Numbered from the stretch's first letter, positions 34,901 to 48,251 are shown. The stretch is DNA of 64,000 bases from Hydractinia symbiolongicarpus (GCF_029227915.1 NC_079883.1:24118001-24182000); one strand, 5' to 3'. Program-made: numbers and translations. Notes: a model not told the origin generated them from the letters alone.

Positions 34901-37900
34901 GGGTGACTTTAAGTATTCTGTTACAAAAAGGGGAAAAAATTTTTATGTTCGAAACAAACAAACAAACAAACAAACAACAAACAAACAAACAAATTAAAGA
35001 TACTCTAAATACCAGGTGGTCGAGCAACATCTGGTCCATCTTTATCAGCAATATAAGCATAAACAAAACCGTCTGTTGCATGCCTGAATATTAAACATAG
35101 AAAAATCAGGCGTTTTTCAAAAACTATGAGACAGCAAATGAAATTTCGTGAACTTTAATTCCTGTTTGATGTGCTATCTCAAAAATGTTCCGAAAACTTA
35201 TTTTATTTGCAAAAGCAACCCAACATTTACTTGAGTGGAAGGTGTATGCTAACAGTATCCTAATTCATTTGTTCATTTTCTATTAGACTAATGTATCTAA
35301 AAATCATCATATCTATAAAATCCATCAGTGCTGTGGAGTTTGGGGTTTCTGAACAAATTTGCTATGTAACGTTTTAGCAGATCTCATCAAAGTTCAAGAG
35401 AGGTGCTGGATGCAAAAATGTTAAACCAAATACTGTAACAATCCTAAAAAGGGTAAAGTATCTAAATAAGTTCTTTTTTTAATCCATACCTTGACTCATC
35501 TATTTTAAATAATGCACCAGATCTTTCAAGATCTGCTTGTTTCGATTTAATAAGAAAACCAAGACCGATGATGTCTAAATTTAAAGATTGCAGAAATACA
35601 ATAACAATTACAGAGACGTTAATGCAATAGTAAATCCAATGAAGAAAAAAATTACCGGAGCGCACGTAGAAGGTAAATATGTGATACCATTAAGAAAAGT
35701 CAGACGCACTTCAAGAGCATTCATGCTAAAGGTTTACTCTACTTACCATCAATAGTAACAAGTGCTTTACTCTTTAACAACGTTGTAGCATCAGTGTCTG
35801 TCACATACCAATAGTTGAAACTAAAAAAAATACCCAGTTTACTCCACATTCAAAGCTTAAACAGATGATTTAAATGTCCAAAAACAGACAAAAATGGCCT
35901 CTAATTTACAAATATATCCAAGTATCTATTGTAAATAGTATGATTTGACTGGTGCGAAAATTATCAAAGCAATTTACCTTCTGGTTAGTAGCAAAATGTT
36001 TTGCACCTTACAAATTTTATATTTCAGAATGGTTACAGCACATTGAAAACTTACTTTTTTGTGTGCTGTAAATCAGGATTGGTACCACCAAGAGTTTTTG
36101 TTATTTTGTTTGCAACACTGACATCCTCAGTTGACTTTGTCTGTTTTGTATTTTGATTTAGTTTAACATGAGGAACATTTGAAGCATTAACGTTTTTGGA
36201 ATTTCGAATTTTCTCCTGAAGCTTTACATAATGACTACCAGGTGAAAAAAGATTGGTAGCTGAACTTCCAATTGGTTGACGACTCCCCAATTTTCGATTT
36301 GTATCAAAGACTTCAGTTGGATTAGTAATCGTAGCAGATTCATATTTTTGTTTTGGACTAATTGGAGTACCTAATAAGTTCACCGTATCACGGAGTTCCG
36401 ACAACAATCCCTCTCCGGGTTCAGGCACTGAACTTCTTTTTTCACGTGACTTATAACCTTTATGTTTTGGGCTTTGAGCTACACTTGATGTTGTGTTACT
36501 TTTGGTAATCCCTTCGTTGCCCATAAGCAACTGATGAGCCAGTTCGCAACCTTTATCGGTAATATAGTACCTAAAGGGAATTAAATTGTTGGTTTCTGCA
36601 TTTTAAAGAGACACCATTATCTTCCCTGTACATTTTTTTACTGAAAAAAAATAAAAAAATAATATACAGTTTAAACTGTACAATAAAAATCGTTTTTATG
36701 GAATTTGAAATCTTTTAGTTTTATAACTTACCCGCCTTCGTAAAAATTAACCACTAACAGAAAAATGTGCCAACAGTTTGGGAAGACTGTAGCAGATATA
36801 AACACTTCCACATTAATTAACAAAACCTTGTAAAGTTTAAAATAAGATCTTTAGTGTAATCTCTTTGTCTTCTTTGTAAAGCATGTAAAACTTTTGTATG
36901 AATTATAAGTTTACTAACTTTTTTGTACCAAAAAAGTATTTAACATTAACTTAAGCAAAAAATTAACACAAGTTTTTTTCTAAAGCAAATATGAATCCCA
37001 CCTTCGTTTATCAGAATTCGTTCAATCCCGACGACATTAAATTGCATTACATTTTCTTAAGCAAGACATTGAAAGTAAAAGCTTTACCTGTTAAGTAAAA
37101 CAAAATAAAACTGAACTGTTCTATATATTATAAAAACAAAATATTTACTTTGCAGGACTACTTCTTTTGACAACGAAACCTTTCTCGACTAAAGTTCCCA
37201 TAGATGACCAAGCTGTGTAGTGGGAGCCAGCATCTGACTGGTTGGTGATAAAGCATTTAAGTTAAAATTACATATAAATATTTATAAACATAAATATATA
37301 GATTTTTTTATGTTACAGACCAATGGTATGAATATTACATAGATTGGTTTTCCCTTTATTTAAAAATGTCTATTTAAGTTTGGAGAAATTTAGTAAAAGC
37401 CTATAACAAACTTGTTTTCACTGAGGTATGGTTTTAATTACAAGAGAAAAAAGTTCCAATAAATCCCTTAAATTTTCCAGATGCCATTATTTAGTAGCAA
37501 ATCAGTAGACTTATAAAACAAACAAGCAAAATACAACGTAGAAAATCATACCATTGTAAACGACTTATCACAAAGTGGTTGCGATGCTTCTTGTAAATCT
37601 GTTTTTCCCATGTAACCAAGATAAGTTGGCTTCTAATATAAATAAGATGCCAACAAATATTTAAATAGTAGCGCAACAATATTAAAGTTGTTTATTTTGA
37701 CTAACAATATTGTTTTTACCTGACTTTCTTCATAAAGCGTTATGATCAAAGCATAAGCCCCAGAACGATACTTTGGAACGTATTTTCTGCCAGTTTTTAA
37801 ATGTTTGGCCTAAAAGAAATAACTTATTATTTTCTAAACAATGCCTTAGGATAGGTAATACACTCCCTTATTCTTACCCTGGTCCCCAATCCGTATACTC

Positions 37901-40900
37901 TGTCAGGTAGCTTTGTGTCTCAGAACAAATAAATCTATTGTATTTCATTTCTAGTTGAAAACCTGGTTATTGCCATCTGTGCCAGGGTTTGAATTAAAAA
38001 AAGGTTCGCAAAAATTTCGGCACTCTATAACGAAGTAAACCACTATCTAGATGTGGCCTTGGAACACATTAGATCAATTACCATTCTTCTATCACCTTTC
38101 TTTCTTCTTAAGTTTTTAAAATGCAATCTATAAAAGCTTTTATATATCGCCACTTAAAAATATCCGATTCGCAATTTTATTATTTTTCTGGCAAAGTGAT
38201 TCGCAAAAATGGCATTTCGATTTGCAAATTGCGAACTGCTAATTCGAACCCTGTGTGCTTCAACAAATTTGAGATAATTACATCTTTCAAACGATAAATA
38301 AGTGTACTTTTATAGCTATCACTCTTACTTTTAAAGGCATTAAAATTTATAAATATTAATTTAAGAGTAGCTAAGGTATTAAGGTCACTAAATAGGTGAA
38401 ATTGGCAAAAGTCATTAAAATACCATCAACCAACCCATACTAGTATAGAATACAGACATTAGTAATGATGAATTATTAGTTATGATTTTAGGACCAGTTT
38501 CACAAAGATTTTAACATGGATATTAGTCTAAAGATTTTTGTGGCCTAGCAGTTTTACCTGAAAACCCTGTTATTGAAAATTTTTATTGACCATCTTAATT
38601 TCAATTTGAAGCTTTGGGGGTGCACCTTGATCTCCTAAACAGGACTAATCATAGCAGTGGTGATTAGAATGTCAATTAGGTAACCATATTAAAACAAAAT
38701 TACCACGTCACACTGGAAATTGATAATAAAACATTTCATATAATAAAAGAAAAAAACGTACATTAGGACTAAACATAGGTGTGGTCAATTCAGGTGACTT
38801 ATTAATGTCACTACTGGTTTCTTTTTGTTTATTATTTCTTTTACGTTTTGGCGATGATAAAGTTAGCAAATCCGGTCGAATGTGAAGAGACTGTATATCT
38901 AAAAAATAAAATTCGAAATCCTAATACCAATGGGTAGCCAAAATTGCTATTTAGATAATCCTTTAAACATAAAAACATTTACCCTATATCAAACTTAAAG
39001 TCTAGATTATAAATAAAAGTTTAACCAAAATAAAATTTTAGTCATAGGAGAGGAACACACATCCATTAACAACAGTTTTACTTATTCAACTTTGCAAGCT
39101 ACTGGCAATGCTATAAGTTTAATGGTGCTCTAGTTAAAAAGATGTATTACCACCACCATCTTCTATGTATTGTGCAAGCCTTTCATCTAATTTCTTTGCA
39201 ATTCCATCACCTAAAACATTCGATAAAGGTATTTGCTTTTATATACATACTTCGTGTAAGAAGTCTTAAACATAAACAATGTCTTACCAATATTTTCAAG
39301 TATTTTTGCTTCTTTACCAGTACGAAGTGGAAGAGGATATTTTTTAATAGAAGCAATAGCCTAAAAGGTTTTAGGTTTAAGTAAAGTAATATAATGATTC
39401 CAGTGCAATATAATTTGCTTACACATTTAAAAATACATAAAAAAGAAATTAAATAAACGGCATACTCTCTTCCTGATGATCAATGTTACAATTGAATGTT
39501 ATATATATACTGTTATGTTATAAAAAAAGCTAAGAAATAGTATATTTAAAAAAATCTTTATCATTTCTTAAAATTCAGACCTCAAGATGTACTAATTATG
39601 CATGAAATCAACAAGTAGCTGTTAGTAATGGATTGCATTGAACAGTTTTACAAAGGCACACATGGTATGTTTTTAACTATTTGTATTCTATTTTATAATA
39701 CACTTGTGTGAGTGACTATGTGAGTTCACGGTGCTAAAAAGCTTGGGTTTAGGAAAAAATTTACTGAATTAAAAAAAAATTGCAAAACGGGGGTTTATCT
39801 GTTGTTTATTAAAAAAAAACTATTGGATTCGAATGATAAATTCGAATCTAAAATGTAAAAAACAAAACTGTTGTTGTAGAGCAACTGTTGTTGTCAAGCG
39901 AGTATAAAAAGTTTGTTGTCAGAAATATTTTTATAAAGAAGAAAAACGTACAATGGTATAACGTCACAAAGAGAACTGATTGGAAATGTATTAGACAATT
40001 GTAGCTAGCCACAGTACAGTCTGAATGTAATATACTGCGGACGCGAACCTTGCATGAATAGTTACACAGAACAATAACATTGTGATAGCTTTTGTTTTTT
40101 TTAAGAAAATAATTGCCTTGCTGATAAACAATGACCCCACGCGATCGATTGTTTAATCACAATAGGTAGCAAGATCAATTTTAGCAATCTATTTTGCGCG
40201 AACTCTTTTGGAAATTTTAATTGCAGTAATTAAGCGTTTTTTTAGGTCGCATTTTAAAAGTTTAAAAACGAAAAGCGGCATTTAATAGTTGTGAACAATG
40301 CTTCTCGTATGTTTCTTAGATTAAACGCGCTGGAATCTTTTTAAGTAATTAAATCAACAATACATTCTCGCTCAATGTATTATAAAACTTCGCAAAGGAT
40401 TTTTATTATTAATTACTTCACGCTAATACTTAAGGGAATAGCTTATCAATACATTTACACAATGCATCTCGCTATTAGAAGAAATATAATTGCTCCGATA
40501 TTTCTTCGCGAGCGCATTGTTTTTTAACACGCAAATATAAACTCGCAAAACGCTCAAGGGATTTAATTTAAAAAAAAGACAAACGACTGCCGTCCTCCAC
40601 GCAAAGGTGGATATTAGCGTGTACGCGGTAGATTACATTCAGACTGTACTGTATACATTTTCATATTGTTTTTCTTTGTGATAAAGCAAAGTTTAGTAAT
40701 CGAAGTAAAAAACTGATTGGACTTTTATCCAGAGAACGTTAGCTAGCAACCTACTGAGAAAACGAAAGTAAAGCAGGTGTGTTGTTTAGATTATCCGGTG
40801 GAGAAATTAATATGTGTATAACGAATTTTTCAGAGCTAAATTTTCCCTTAAATATGAAGTTAAATATTTTGTGTCTTGAGTCGAAAAATAATTTTTTAAA

Positions 40901-42172
40901 GCACTTTTTTTGTAAGAATATACTCTGAACAATGGGTCAGAAGTTAAGAATATCCTAAGAATATGTCAAACCTTAATTGTTTGTTTTAAATAGACAAAGA
41001 ATTTGCCATTACCTATAGCAACTTATAGCAAGCTTTAATTTATTAAGGCGTCATATATTTTGAGGCAATAGACATGCTAAGAATATATAAGGAGCAATAA
41101 GAATAATATTTGTCAAGAAAGTTAAGAACATTGAGTCTGAAACGAAAAAAACACTGTGTATATCCTAGAGAAGAATTTTATAAACTGTAAAAAGTAACTT
41201 TTTCGTTGTTACTGTTTTTAACGCTAAGAAGTGAGTGATTCGCTGTTGTTGTCATAATTCTAAACAAAAAAATGTAAAACTTAAATCCATGTTTACATCT
41301 GTTATGTTACAATCTTTTGAAATATATTCGATTCTTAAATTCTAAAATGCTGCATTGTTATCACACACGGCACGTTTGCGCTGTTTTCTTGATAAAAGGA
41401 AAATATTGATTTTCTTGTTTAGGAGTTTGAGTCTGTTAGGCAAACTGTTCCTTTAAAATTTTGGATTCGAATATTGCGGTAGATAATTTGTAATGTCTGA
41501 TATATGTTTTTGGCAAAGCAAGTACACAGTTTTAGTAGATTTTGCTTTTTACATAACGGTTGTTAGATGCCTTTGATTTTGTTGGACATTTTTATTTTTT
41601 TGTTGCACCTGCTTACATTTTTAAACGTTTTGGTTTTTACGGGTATAATTTTAAAGTAATGCAGACTGTGAGTCCCTATGATCCCAGGGCTTTTTTCTCT
41701 TTTTGCTGTCTCGTTATAAAAAAGAGACAAAGATCCGAGGTTGGAATGTGAGTTTTAAAAATTCAAATTACTATGTTGTATGTTCATTCTTCCACAAGAA
41801 TTCGGCTAGTTTATTATAATTGTTAAAAAATAACACATACTGACTGGTTTTGATGTTGTACTGTGAAACGCAAAGCCCAAGGAGCTAAATTTAAATAGAT
41901 TAACTAACAATTGCAATATTTGTGTAGTTTATTATAATTGAGAAAAGAATATTTAAAAGTTGACAGTATATATTTTTCCATCCGATATTTGAAAGAGCTT
42001 ATTCCACAGATTAACCAAGAAGAAATCACTTATTACCAAATAAAAAAGTTACTTTGGCATATGTCCATTTAGAATTCAAGCCTTTCTCTTCAGCTTCATT
42101 CTTCCACTCTTCCAACCACATAACAAACAGTGGATTTGGGCATGCTTGCTTTCGAGACCTTTTTGGTGGCAT
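30832..42172 (-). CDS. MUS81: Crossover-junction endonuclease MUS81 (last exon not located)
   Basis: Twenty-two exons join in phase: 42172-42053, 39360-39288, 39210-39151, 38898-38762, 37809-37720, 37632-37552, 37237-37149, 36570-36055, 35820-35747, 35574-35490, 35083-35013, 34917-34722, 34195-34122, 34039-33991, 33727-33684, 33441-33376, 33203-33106, 32415-32299, 32173-32078, 31726-31589, 31379-31276 and 30915-30832, about 820 codons. The N-terminus has the MUS81 opening [18 protein letters not shown] and a helix-hairpin-helix ([11 protein letters not shown]). A winged helix follows ([38 protein letters not shown]). The XPF-type nuclease has [21 protein letters not shown] and [10 protein letters not shown] (near 621). 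The C-terminal HhH has [15 protein letters not shown]. With EME1/EME2 the family cuts branched recombination and replication intermediates. The length exceeds the roughly 550 residues of the human protein because of a long central insert. An acceptor AG lies 18 nt before the ATG. Confidence 0.93.
31850..31916. repeat. (AAAT)n microsatellite in MUS81 intron
   Basis: About 15 units of AAAT/AATA occur between exons 32173-32078 and 31726-31589. Confidence 0.95.
34232..34436. repeat. 41-bp tandem repeat, five copies, in MUS81 intron
   Basis: Units begin at 34232, 34273, 34314, 34355 and 34396 with TTCCCTGATGTAACAAAATA, then ATGGGGTGAAATCACACACTG, almost without mismatch. One unit has GGGGGGA instead of GGGGTGA. 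The array starts 37 bp upstream (transcript sense) of exon 34195-34122. Confidence 0.95.
34956..34993. repeat. (AAAC)n microsatellite in MUS81 intron
   Basis: CAAACAAACAAACAAACAAA runs, broken by one CAACAA, lie 20 bp below exon 35083-35013. Confidence 0.9.
40011..40652. mobile_element. MITE with 21-bp perfect terminal inverted repeats
   Basis: The 642-bp element starts ACAGTACAGTCTGAATGTAA (plus T) and ends with the exact reverse complement. It has no coding capacity. It lies in the 2.7-kb first intron of MUS81. A truncated relative is at 2026-2205. A TA follows the right end, but no matching duplication is seen on the left. Confidence 0.85.
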
Positions 42173-42498
42173 TGTTACCCATGTACTATCCTATAACACA
42201 AATTATATTACTATACCACTTGTCTAGTTGAAGTATTATTTAGTTTTTCAACAGATCTTAAAGTAAAGTGTAAGAATACTCTTTAAAAAAAAAGTACAAA
42301 GTCTTTAGCCAAAAAAGTATATTGAACATGATTGGCTAAAAGGAGAGGGAAAAATATTATACCTATAATATCTATATTATATACATGTAAAATTTAAGTA
42401 GCCTGGTTAGTAAGAGAAAAAAAACAACACTCAAAATCAGAAAGGCTCATAAAATAATGGCTCTTAATATTAGAATGGGAGAAATATGCTATCTATAT

Positions 42499-42750
42499 GG
42501 CGCCGTAGATTAGTGGTTATAGCTCTCGTACTCTGTGCGGGAGACCGGGGTTCGATTCCTCTTGACGGCGATTCAACATGGGCGAGTGAATGTTACCATA
42601 GCCCCGGGTTAACCCAAGCCATGTGAGGGAAATTGGGAAGATGGCACACTGTGTGGGCCGTTGGATGTTGCCGGGAGTTGTCTAGTAGAGCGCGGGCCCT
42701 AATTGGGTCTGCGTCGCTCAAAATGAGCATTAAATAATTAAATAAATAAT
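42499..42750 (+). mobile_element. tRNA-derived SINE, type B
   Basis: The tRNA-like head (TAGATTAGTGGTTATAGC A box, GGGGTTCGATTCC B box) and the body match the copy at 28433, including AACCCAAGCCATGTGAGGGA and GTGTGGGCCGTTGGATGTTG. The tail is TAAATAATTAAATAAATAAT. It lies just upstream of MUS81. Confidence 0.88.
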
Positions 42751-43676
42751 AGACAGGGTATATCCCTCGATATTTGTGAGGCTAGCCATGTAAAATATGC
42801 ACATCTATCTCTATCTTTTACTGTACTTTGACATCACTAGAATGTACTGCATAACCAAGCCTAAATAAAAGTGTATTTTAAATGTTTTATTACTTCATAT
42901 AGGATATTAGAAATAATAATACTAAAACATTAGATGTGAAATATACTATAAAACAGCAATGCAATAAAAAGGAAAAAAGAACAATTTCGCATATCCAATT
43001 TAATTTAACACCAGAGATATTACATGTTCTTTTATTAATTGAAGATTTAAGTCAAAATCATGATCATACCCTTCACACTCAACACCTACAAAATGAACAC
43101 TGAAGGAATGTAACGAGACAATAACAATAAAAGCTTGCTCGATTTGATTGAAAAAAATGGTATATGAAGGATTACAAATCATAACAAAACAAGTAAAATT
43201 AAATGAATAACTTGATAATACAATACTAATTTTTAGAGACCAATTAAATTAAAACCCAAAGTTAACTTTACGATTTCTTATTACTTTAGTCAAATTGAAC
43301 ACTTCACTTATGGGTTAAAAATTAAAAGAAGTCCTTCAAATCAAAGTCAAACTCAAGCCTACTGTATATTTCACTTTTTGGCTGTTTACATAGGAACGGT
43401 CAAATGTCAATGGTATATCCCACACATTGTACTTCGTTTTAAGTACATCTATTTTGAAATGCATTATGCTTTTGCTGTGCAGTATTTTTTACAAAGAGTA
43501 AGTACAAAATAACTACTAATCACTGAAAGAAACAAAAAGTTCTCATAACATAGAATCATTTTTTTATAAATAACTGCAAAACAACTGACTAGTTAATTTA
43601 AAGTAACCAATATACAAAGTTAATATTGGGAAATAAATTAAAGTTAATCGGAATATAAATAAATAAGAAATATGAA

Positions 43677-44252
43677 TCAGTCTAACATTTCTCTATCCGT
43701 AACCAAAATATCTTCCAAACTTTGTAGCTGTCCTTCATACTCCTTTATAGTGTCTTTCAGGTTACATTTACTTTGTAAAAGTTTCATGTTGGACTGATAT
43801 TTCTCGGTTTTTCTTTCCAACTCTTCTTTTAAACGCATATACTCAGTGTTAACCTTTTCTTTCTGCTCCGACACATACTTAACTTTTAGAGAATAAGCAA
43901 TAGCCTTTGGATTTACTTCTGAATTGTCTGACATTTTACAAAGGATTTGGTTATTATTACACTGCTCTTCTAAATGATCAAGCTCTTTAATCTTTGACAA
44001 AAATTCATGCTTTGAAATAATATCACTAACTTTATTGGACACTTCCTTGTTCAAATTCTTCTCCATTTCATTGGCAGTTTTCATAAACTTTTCTTTGTTC
44101 AACTTGTACACTGGCTTAAATGATGTTGCCAAAGCATTTGCAAATCGCTGCTCGTTAAATAAGGACTGAATATACTCTTGTGTTGCTTTTTTTAATGCTT
44201 CAAATCTTTGTGATGTGTAATTCTCCTCACTCTTTGTTGAGCTTTCCTCCAT
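43677..44252 (-). CDS. PMF1: Probable NNF1/PMF1 kinetochore subunit (MIS12 complex)
   Basis: This is a single-exon frame of 191 residues, close to the roughly 205 of human PMF1. The layout fits NNF1: an N-terminal helical domain (RFEALKKATQEYIQSLFNEQ, then F...YKLNKEKF), a middle LD.LEEQ segment, a short loop with NPKAIAY, and a C-terminal coiled coil (about 130-190, KVNTEYMRLKEELERKTEKY). Known NNF1 proteins join MIS12, DSN1 and NSL1 to link centromeric chromatin to NDC80. The call rests on order and spacing rather than strong identity; another small coiled-coil protein is possible. A TTTTTTTTCAG acceptor (AG 44271-44270) lies 17 nt before the ATG. Confidence 0.6.
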   Translation of the reverse strand: MEESSTKSEENYTSQRFEALKKATQEYIQSLFNEQRFANALATSFKPVYKLNKEKFMKTANEMEKNLNKEVSNKVSDIISKHEFLSKIKELDHLEEQCNNNQILCKMSDNSEVNPKAIAYSLKVKYVSEQKEKVNTEYMRLKEELERKTEKYQSNMKLLQSKCNLKDTIKEYEGQLQSLEDILVTDREMLD

Positions 44253-44659
44253 ATTAAGTTACAATTTAACTGAAAAAAAAATAGTTATAGTAATATACAT
44301 CAATCTGTGTAATTAACAAAGTATGTAGAGAGTGGTAAACTTCCTTCACCCATTTGTCACACAATGTCAATCAAAATTAGGACATAGAGAATTTGCAATA
44401 TAAAAATCATGCTTAAACACAAAGATTATGTAATTGCATTTGAGACCTTGGTATATGCTACAAATTGCTTTTAAAAGAAACCTGAGGCTATGGATTATAT
44501 AAAATTATGGTGTAGAGCTTTAAAAAAATGTTATACAAGTTTTTTGAAATTCTAATTATATTAATACATATGCAAGGGTAATAATTAATTAATAATGTTC
44601 CCTCGTATTAGCTTGACTCCCTGAAGGTTTAAGGTATTTTAAGGAATGTATATATATAC

Positions 44660-44800
44660 TAGTCGTTAGCCCGTGGAAAAATCCATGGGTGCGCCCGTCC
44701 TTTTTATACCGTACTGCGTGTGTCTCGCTACTTGCGCAGCTAAGCTACCATTTTGCGTGACAGACGGACAGACGTATACGGGTATTATAATATAGATACA
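44660..44800. repeat. Dispersed repeat with GACAGACGGACAGACG motif
   Basis: GTTAGCCCGTGGAAAAATCC, then GACAGACGGACAGACGTATA and CGGGTATTATAATATAGAT. The first part recurs at 19190. The layout resembles the 3' end of an interspersed retroelement. Confidence 0.55.
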
Positions 44801-45399
44801 TACCTTTGAATATGGTTAGTGTGGACAGGAAGTCTTGGTCCCAGCTGCTTTTTGTTCTTATCTTCTTTGTTTTGTTTTGTGCTCCCTCCCCCATTTCTAA
44901 TGTGGTTTAGGAATATGACAAATGTATTGACCTTATATATTAGAAACATTGTACAGTATAAAAGTGGTTCCAATTGTGACACATAGAAGATATCCATGTG
45001 AGATACACTTATTATCTGTTCAATTTTATTGCACATGTGATAGACCCCAGCTAACACTTACTTAGAAACATTTGGTGAAAAACATTTTTTACTGCAGCCA
45101 TTTCTTCATAAAACATAAAATGTTTGGCTAATAATAGGCAGTTGTATTTTTCCATAAATTTTGATGCTGAATTTAATTGGTCATTTTTGTTGAAAATGAT
45201 TATTTTAAGCATGGTAATCCGGATTTGAGAATATGATGCTAATTTATGTAGCTAAAGTTAAAAATAAGGTATATTAAGAATCCCCTTTCTTTCTGTAGGT
45301 AGTAAAGTCCACAGCTAGCCAAAGTTTCATATCAGGATTTGCAAAACTTAAATTCAACATGATTTATATTCTTCCGGACGGAATTTACACATGGTACTA

Positions 45400-45999
45400 C
45401 AGTCAGGGTAAACACTTAATTAGGCGACGGTAGGCTAATTAGGGCATACCACCTATTTAGGCAACTCTTAATTTACTTAAATACAATATTTAATGGATTT
45501 TCACATATTCCTAAGAAAAAATCACAAAAAATCTTGTCTACGCGACCATGATTCCAAAATTGTCACTCGTGCCTCGATATGTTCGTGCGCAAGTAAGTAT
45601 TACGTTAAAATAAATTATATAACCTAATTAGGTTAAGTGTCGCCTATTTAGGTGAACACTGTCATGTTTTCGTTCACCATATTTATTTTTTCCCTGCAGC
45701 GTGAAAGGCTGAAATCCATTATTTAAAACAACAAATAGTGCCACACAAGGTTTGGGCCATAAGTTTCCAATGAGCGATGCAAATAAGACGATAATTGGTC
45801 AAAATTATCTGCAAAGTGGACAGATTTGATTCACATAAATATTGTATTGCAAAACGCAATGATCTCAACGTATTTACAACAGAAAGTTTATGTTCACCTA
45901 GTTAGCCTACGGGTAGCCTAATTAAACTATATCACATCGCCTAACTAAACGACTCGCCTAAGTAGGTCATGCGGCCTAATTAGGTGTTTACCCTGACTG
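45400..45999. mobile_element. MITE-like DNA element with TA flanks
   Basis: It starts CAGTCAGGGTAAACACTTAA and ends GTGTTTACCCTGACTG, an inverted repeat, with TA at both ends (45398-45399 and 46000-46001), as for Tc1/mariner-type insertion. The 600-bp body contains many CCTAATTAGG-like palindromes and no coding capacity. Confidence 0.85.
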
Positions 46000-47640
46000 T
46001 ACACTACTTATAGGTTGAGGGAAAACACAGACTTTTCACAGTCAAACTCTCACAGAAGAAGCTTTGATTAAACAAGAACTAAAAGTATCTGAATTAAATT
46101 AAAGCCAAATAGCAAAAACTTACAAAACTACACAATAAGTAAAATAAGTTATATAAAATTTTATTTTAAGAAGAGCTGGCCGGCGTGAACAGTGTGTTTT
46201 CCCTCAAATCATAATAGTTCTTCTACTACAGACAGGGACAATACTTTCTAGGACACAAGTTCATTTTCAGTTAACAAATGTTTAAATCTTTCTTTTGTTA
46301 GCTACAATACTCTTGGACCTTGTGTGGTCACCATCATGGCGCCAGGTAGGAACAGGTTTAATTGGAGTGTGCCCCATCGCATCCACGCCAGTTGGTAGCT
46401 GCACCGAAGAAGAGTTCAAGTTGTTTTAGAGCACAGAAAATGTAGCTAAACATCCAAAATGGTTTAGCTATATAGCTAGCTAGCTATAGCTAACTAAAAT
46501 TTTTTTAAACTTTGCAGATCTCGCGAAGGCTGAAAAAAGCTTGAAAATACAAGAACCTTATAGCTACAGCTAGCTGCTAAAACCAATCCTCCCATAGCAA
46601 TTAAATTTCTTCCTTCTTATTTCATTTCTCACAAAATAATTGGTATCCTTAAAACCTAACTAGCTAGCTGCAAAAGTCACAAGCGGATCATCGCGAACAT
46701 CGCCATTTTTCGAACTCTCCCGCGTCGAATGTATGACTATCGCCTGCCGGCAAAACCTTGCAAAAAATATAAAATGGTAGACGAGGTAATGGTAGACCAG
46801 TAGCGTACCCAACCAGTCAGCCAGACATCAGGCTGCCGGTTGGTTGGTGTTAGAGGCTAGTTGATATCATGTTCAGCAAGCCAAACGTTTTTTTTTCTGT
46901 AAAGACTCACATTTTTCTTCTGATATTTTTAGTCAACTTTTTTTTATTTGTCAATGTTCTATCAAAATATAAAAGGTTTGGTGCAGGGGAGGACGGACAG
47001 AGGAACAGATCTTGTGCAAAAAAATTTTTTGCAAGCTAAATTAGGAGTAAGATAGCTAAAACTGAATGGTATTTTGAAGGATGTGGATAAAAGACTTTAG
47101 GGCTCAATAACCCAATCACCACCTAACAGTTCCATCCAGCAGGAGGGATAATGCATAATCGATGGATCCCTGGAAGGTGCTGACTCACCAAAAAACGATG
47201 CAAAATTTACAGTAAAGTGTTATTAAAAATATCTAAAATCTATTTTAAAAATTGAAAAAAACCTATTTGATTGTGTAGCCAGTGCAGTGAAGCACCAATG
47301 TTTTACTTTAGAACCCTATGGAAACAGCTCTCCATCGTTTTACAATATCGGAAAAAGGGATGTAAAAATCGTGTTTTTATGAGAGTTTGTTAGAGATGAA
47401 AGTTTTCTCCAGTTTTTTAACTTCCGTCGTATTAATTTCTTTCAAATTTTCAGGAAACGTTAATAATAATAAAATACAACTTATGTGTACTTTTCATTAA
47501 AAACAAAACGCGACAAGAAAAGTTATCACAAAAAAAACGTGTTTTCTCATTAATAAACTCTTATAAAAGTGTGATGTTTACCTCCTCCGATCGCTAATAA
47601 GCTGCGATGGAGTGTTAGTTTTCCCGAATTATCGTAAAGG

Positions 47641-48251
47641 TGTATTAGGCGACAGTAGGCTAATTAGGGCATACCACCTATTTAGGCAACTCATTGTTAC
47701 CTAGTTAGGCCATATGTAACCTAGTTAAGTCATTACAATATTTAATGGCTTTTCGCACATTCCTAAGAAAAAATCGCAAAAAATCTTTGTTCAGAATGGA
47801 TAGTCTACGCGACCATGATTCCAAAATTGTCACTCGTGCCTCGATATGTTCGCGCAACTAAGTTAAAATGAAATATATAACTTAATTAGGTTAAGTGTCG
47901 CCTATATAGGTGACGTTTTCGTCCGCCATATTTATTTTTCCCTGCGGCGTGATTGGCTGAAATCCATTATTTCAAACATCAAATAGTACCACATGAGGTT
48001 TGGGCCATAAGTTACCAATGCGCGATGCAAATAAGACGATATATAATTGGTCTAAATTATCTTCAAAGTGGACGGATTTGATTCACATATAAATTGTAGT
48101 GCTAAACACAGTGATTTAGACGTATTTACAACAGAAAGTTTTCGTTCGCCTAGTTAGGCTACGGATAGCGTAATTAAATTACATCACGTCGCCTAACTAA
48201 ACGACTCGCCTAATTAGGTCATGCCGCCTAATTAGGTGTTTACCCTAACTG
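47641..48251. mobile_element. Second copy of the 45.4-kb MITE-like element
   Basis: It has the same orientation and nearly the same length and order: GTATTAGGCGACAGTAGGCT, ATTAGGGCATACCACCTATT at the left and CCTAATTAGGTGTTTACCCT at the right. The left terminus has decayed (no CAGTCAGGG). Confidence 0.82.
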
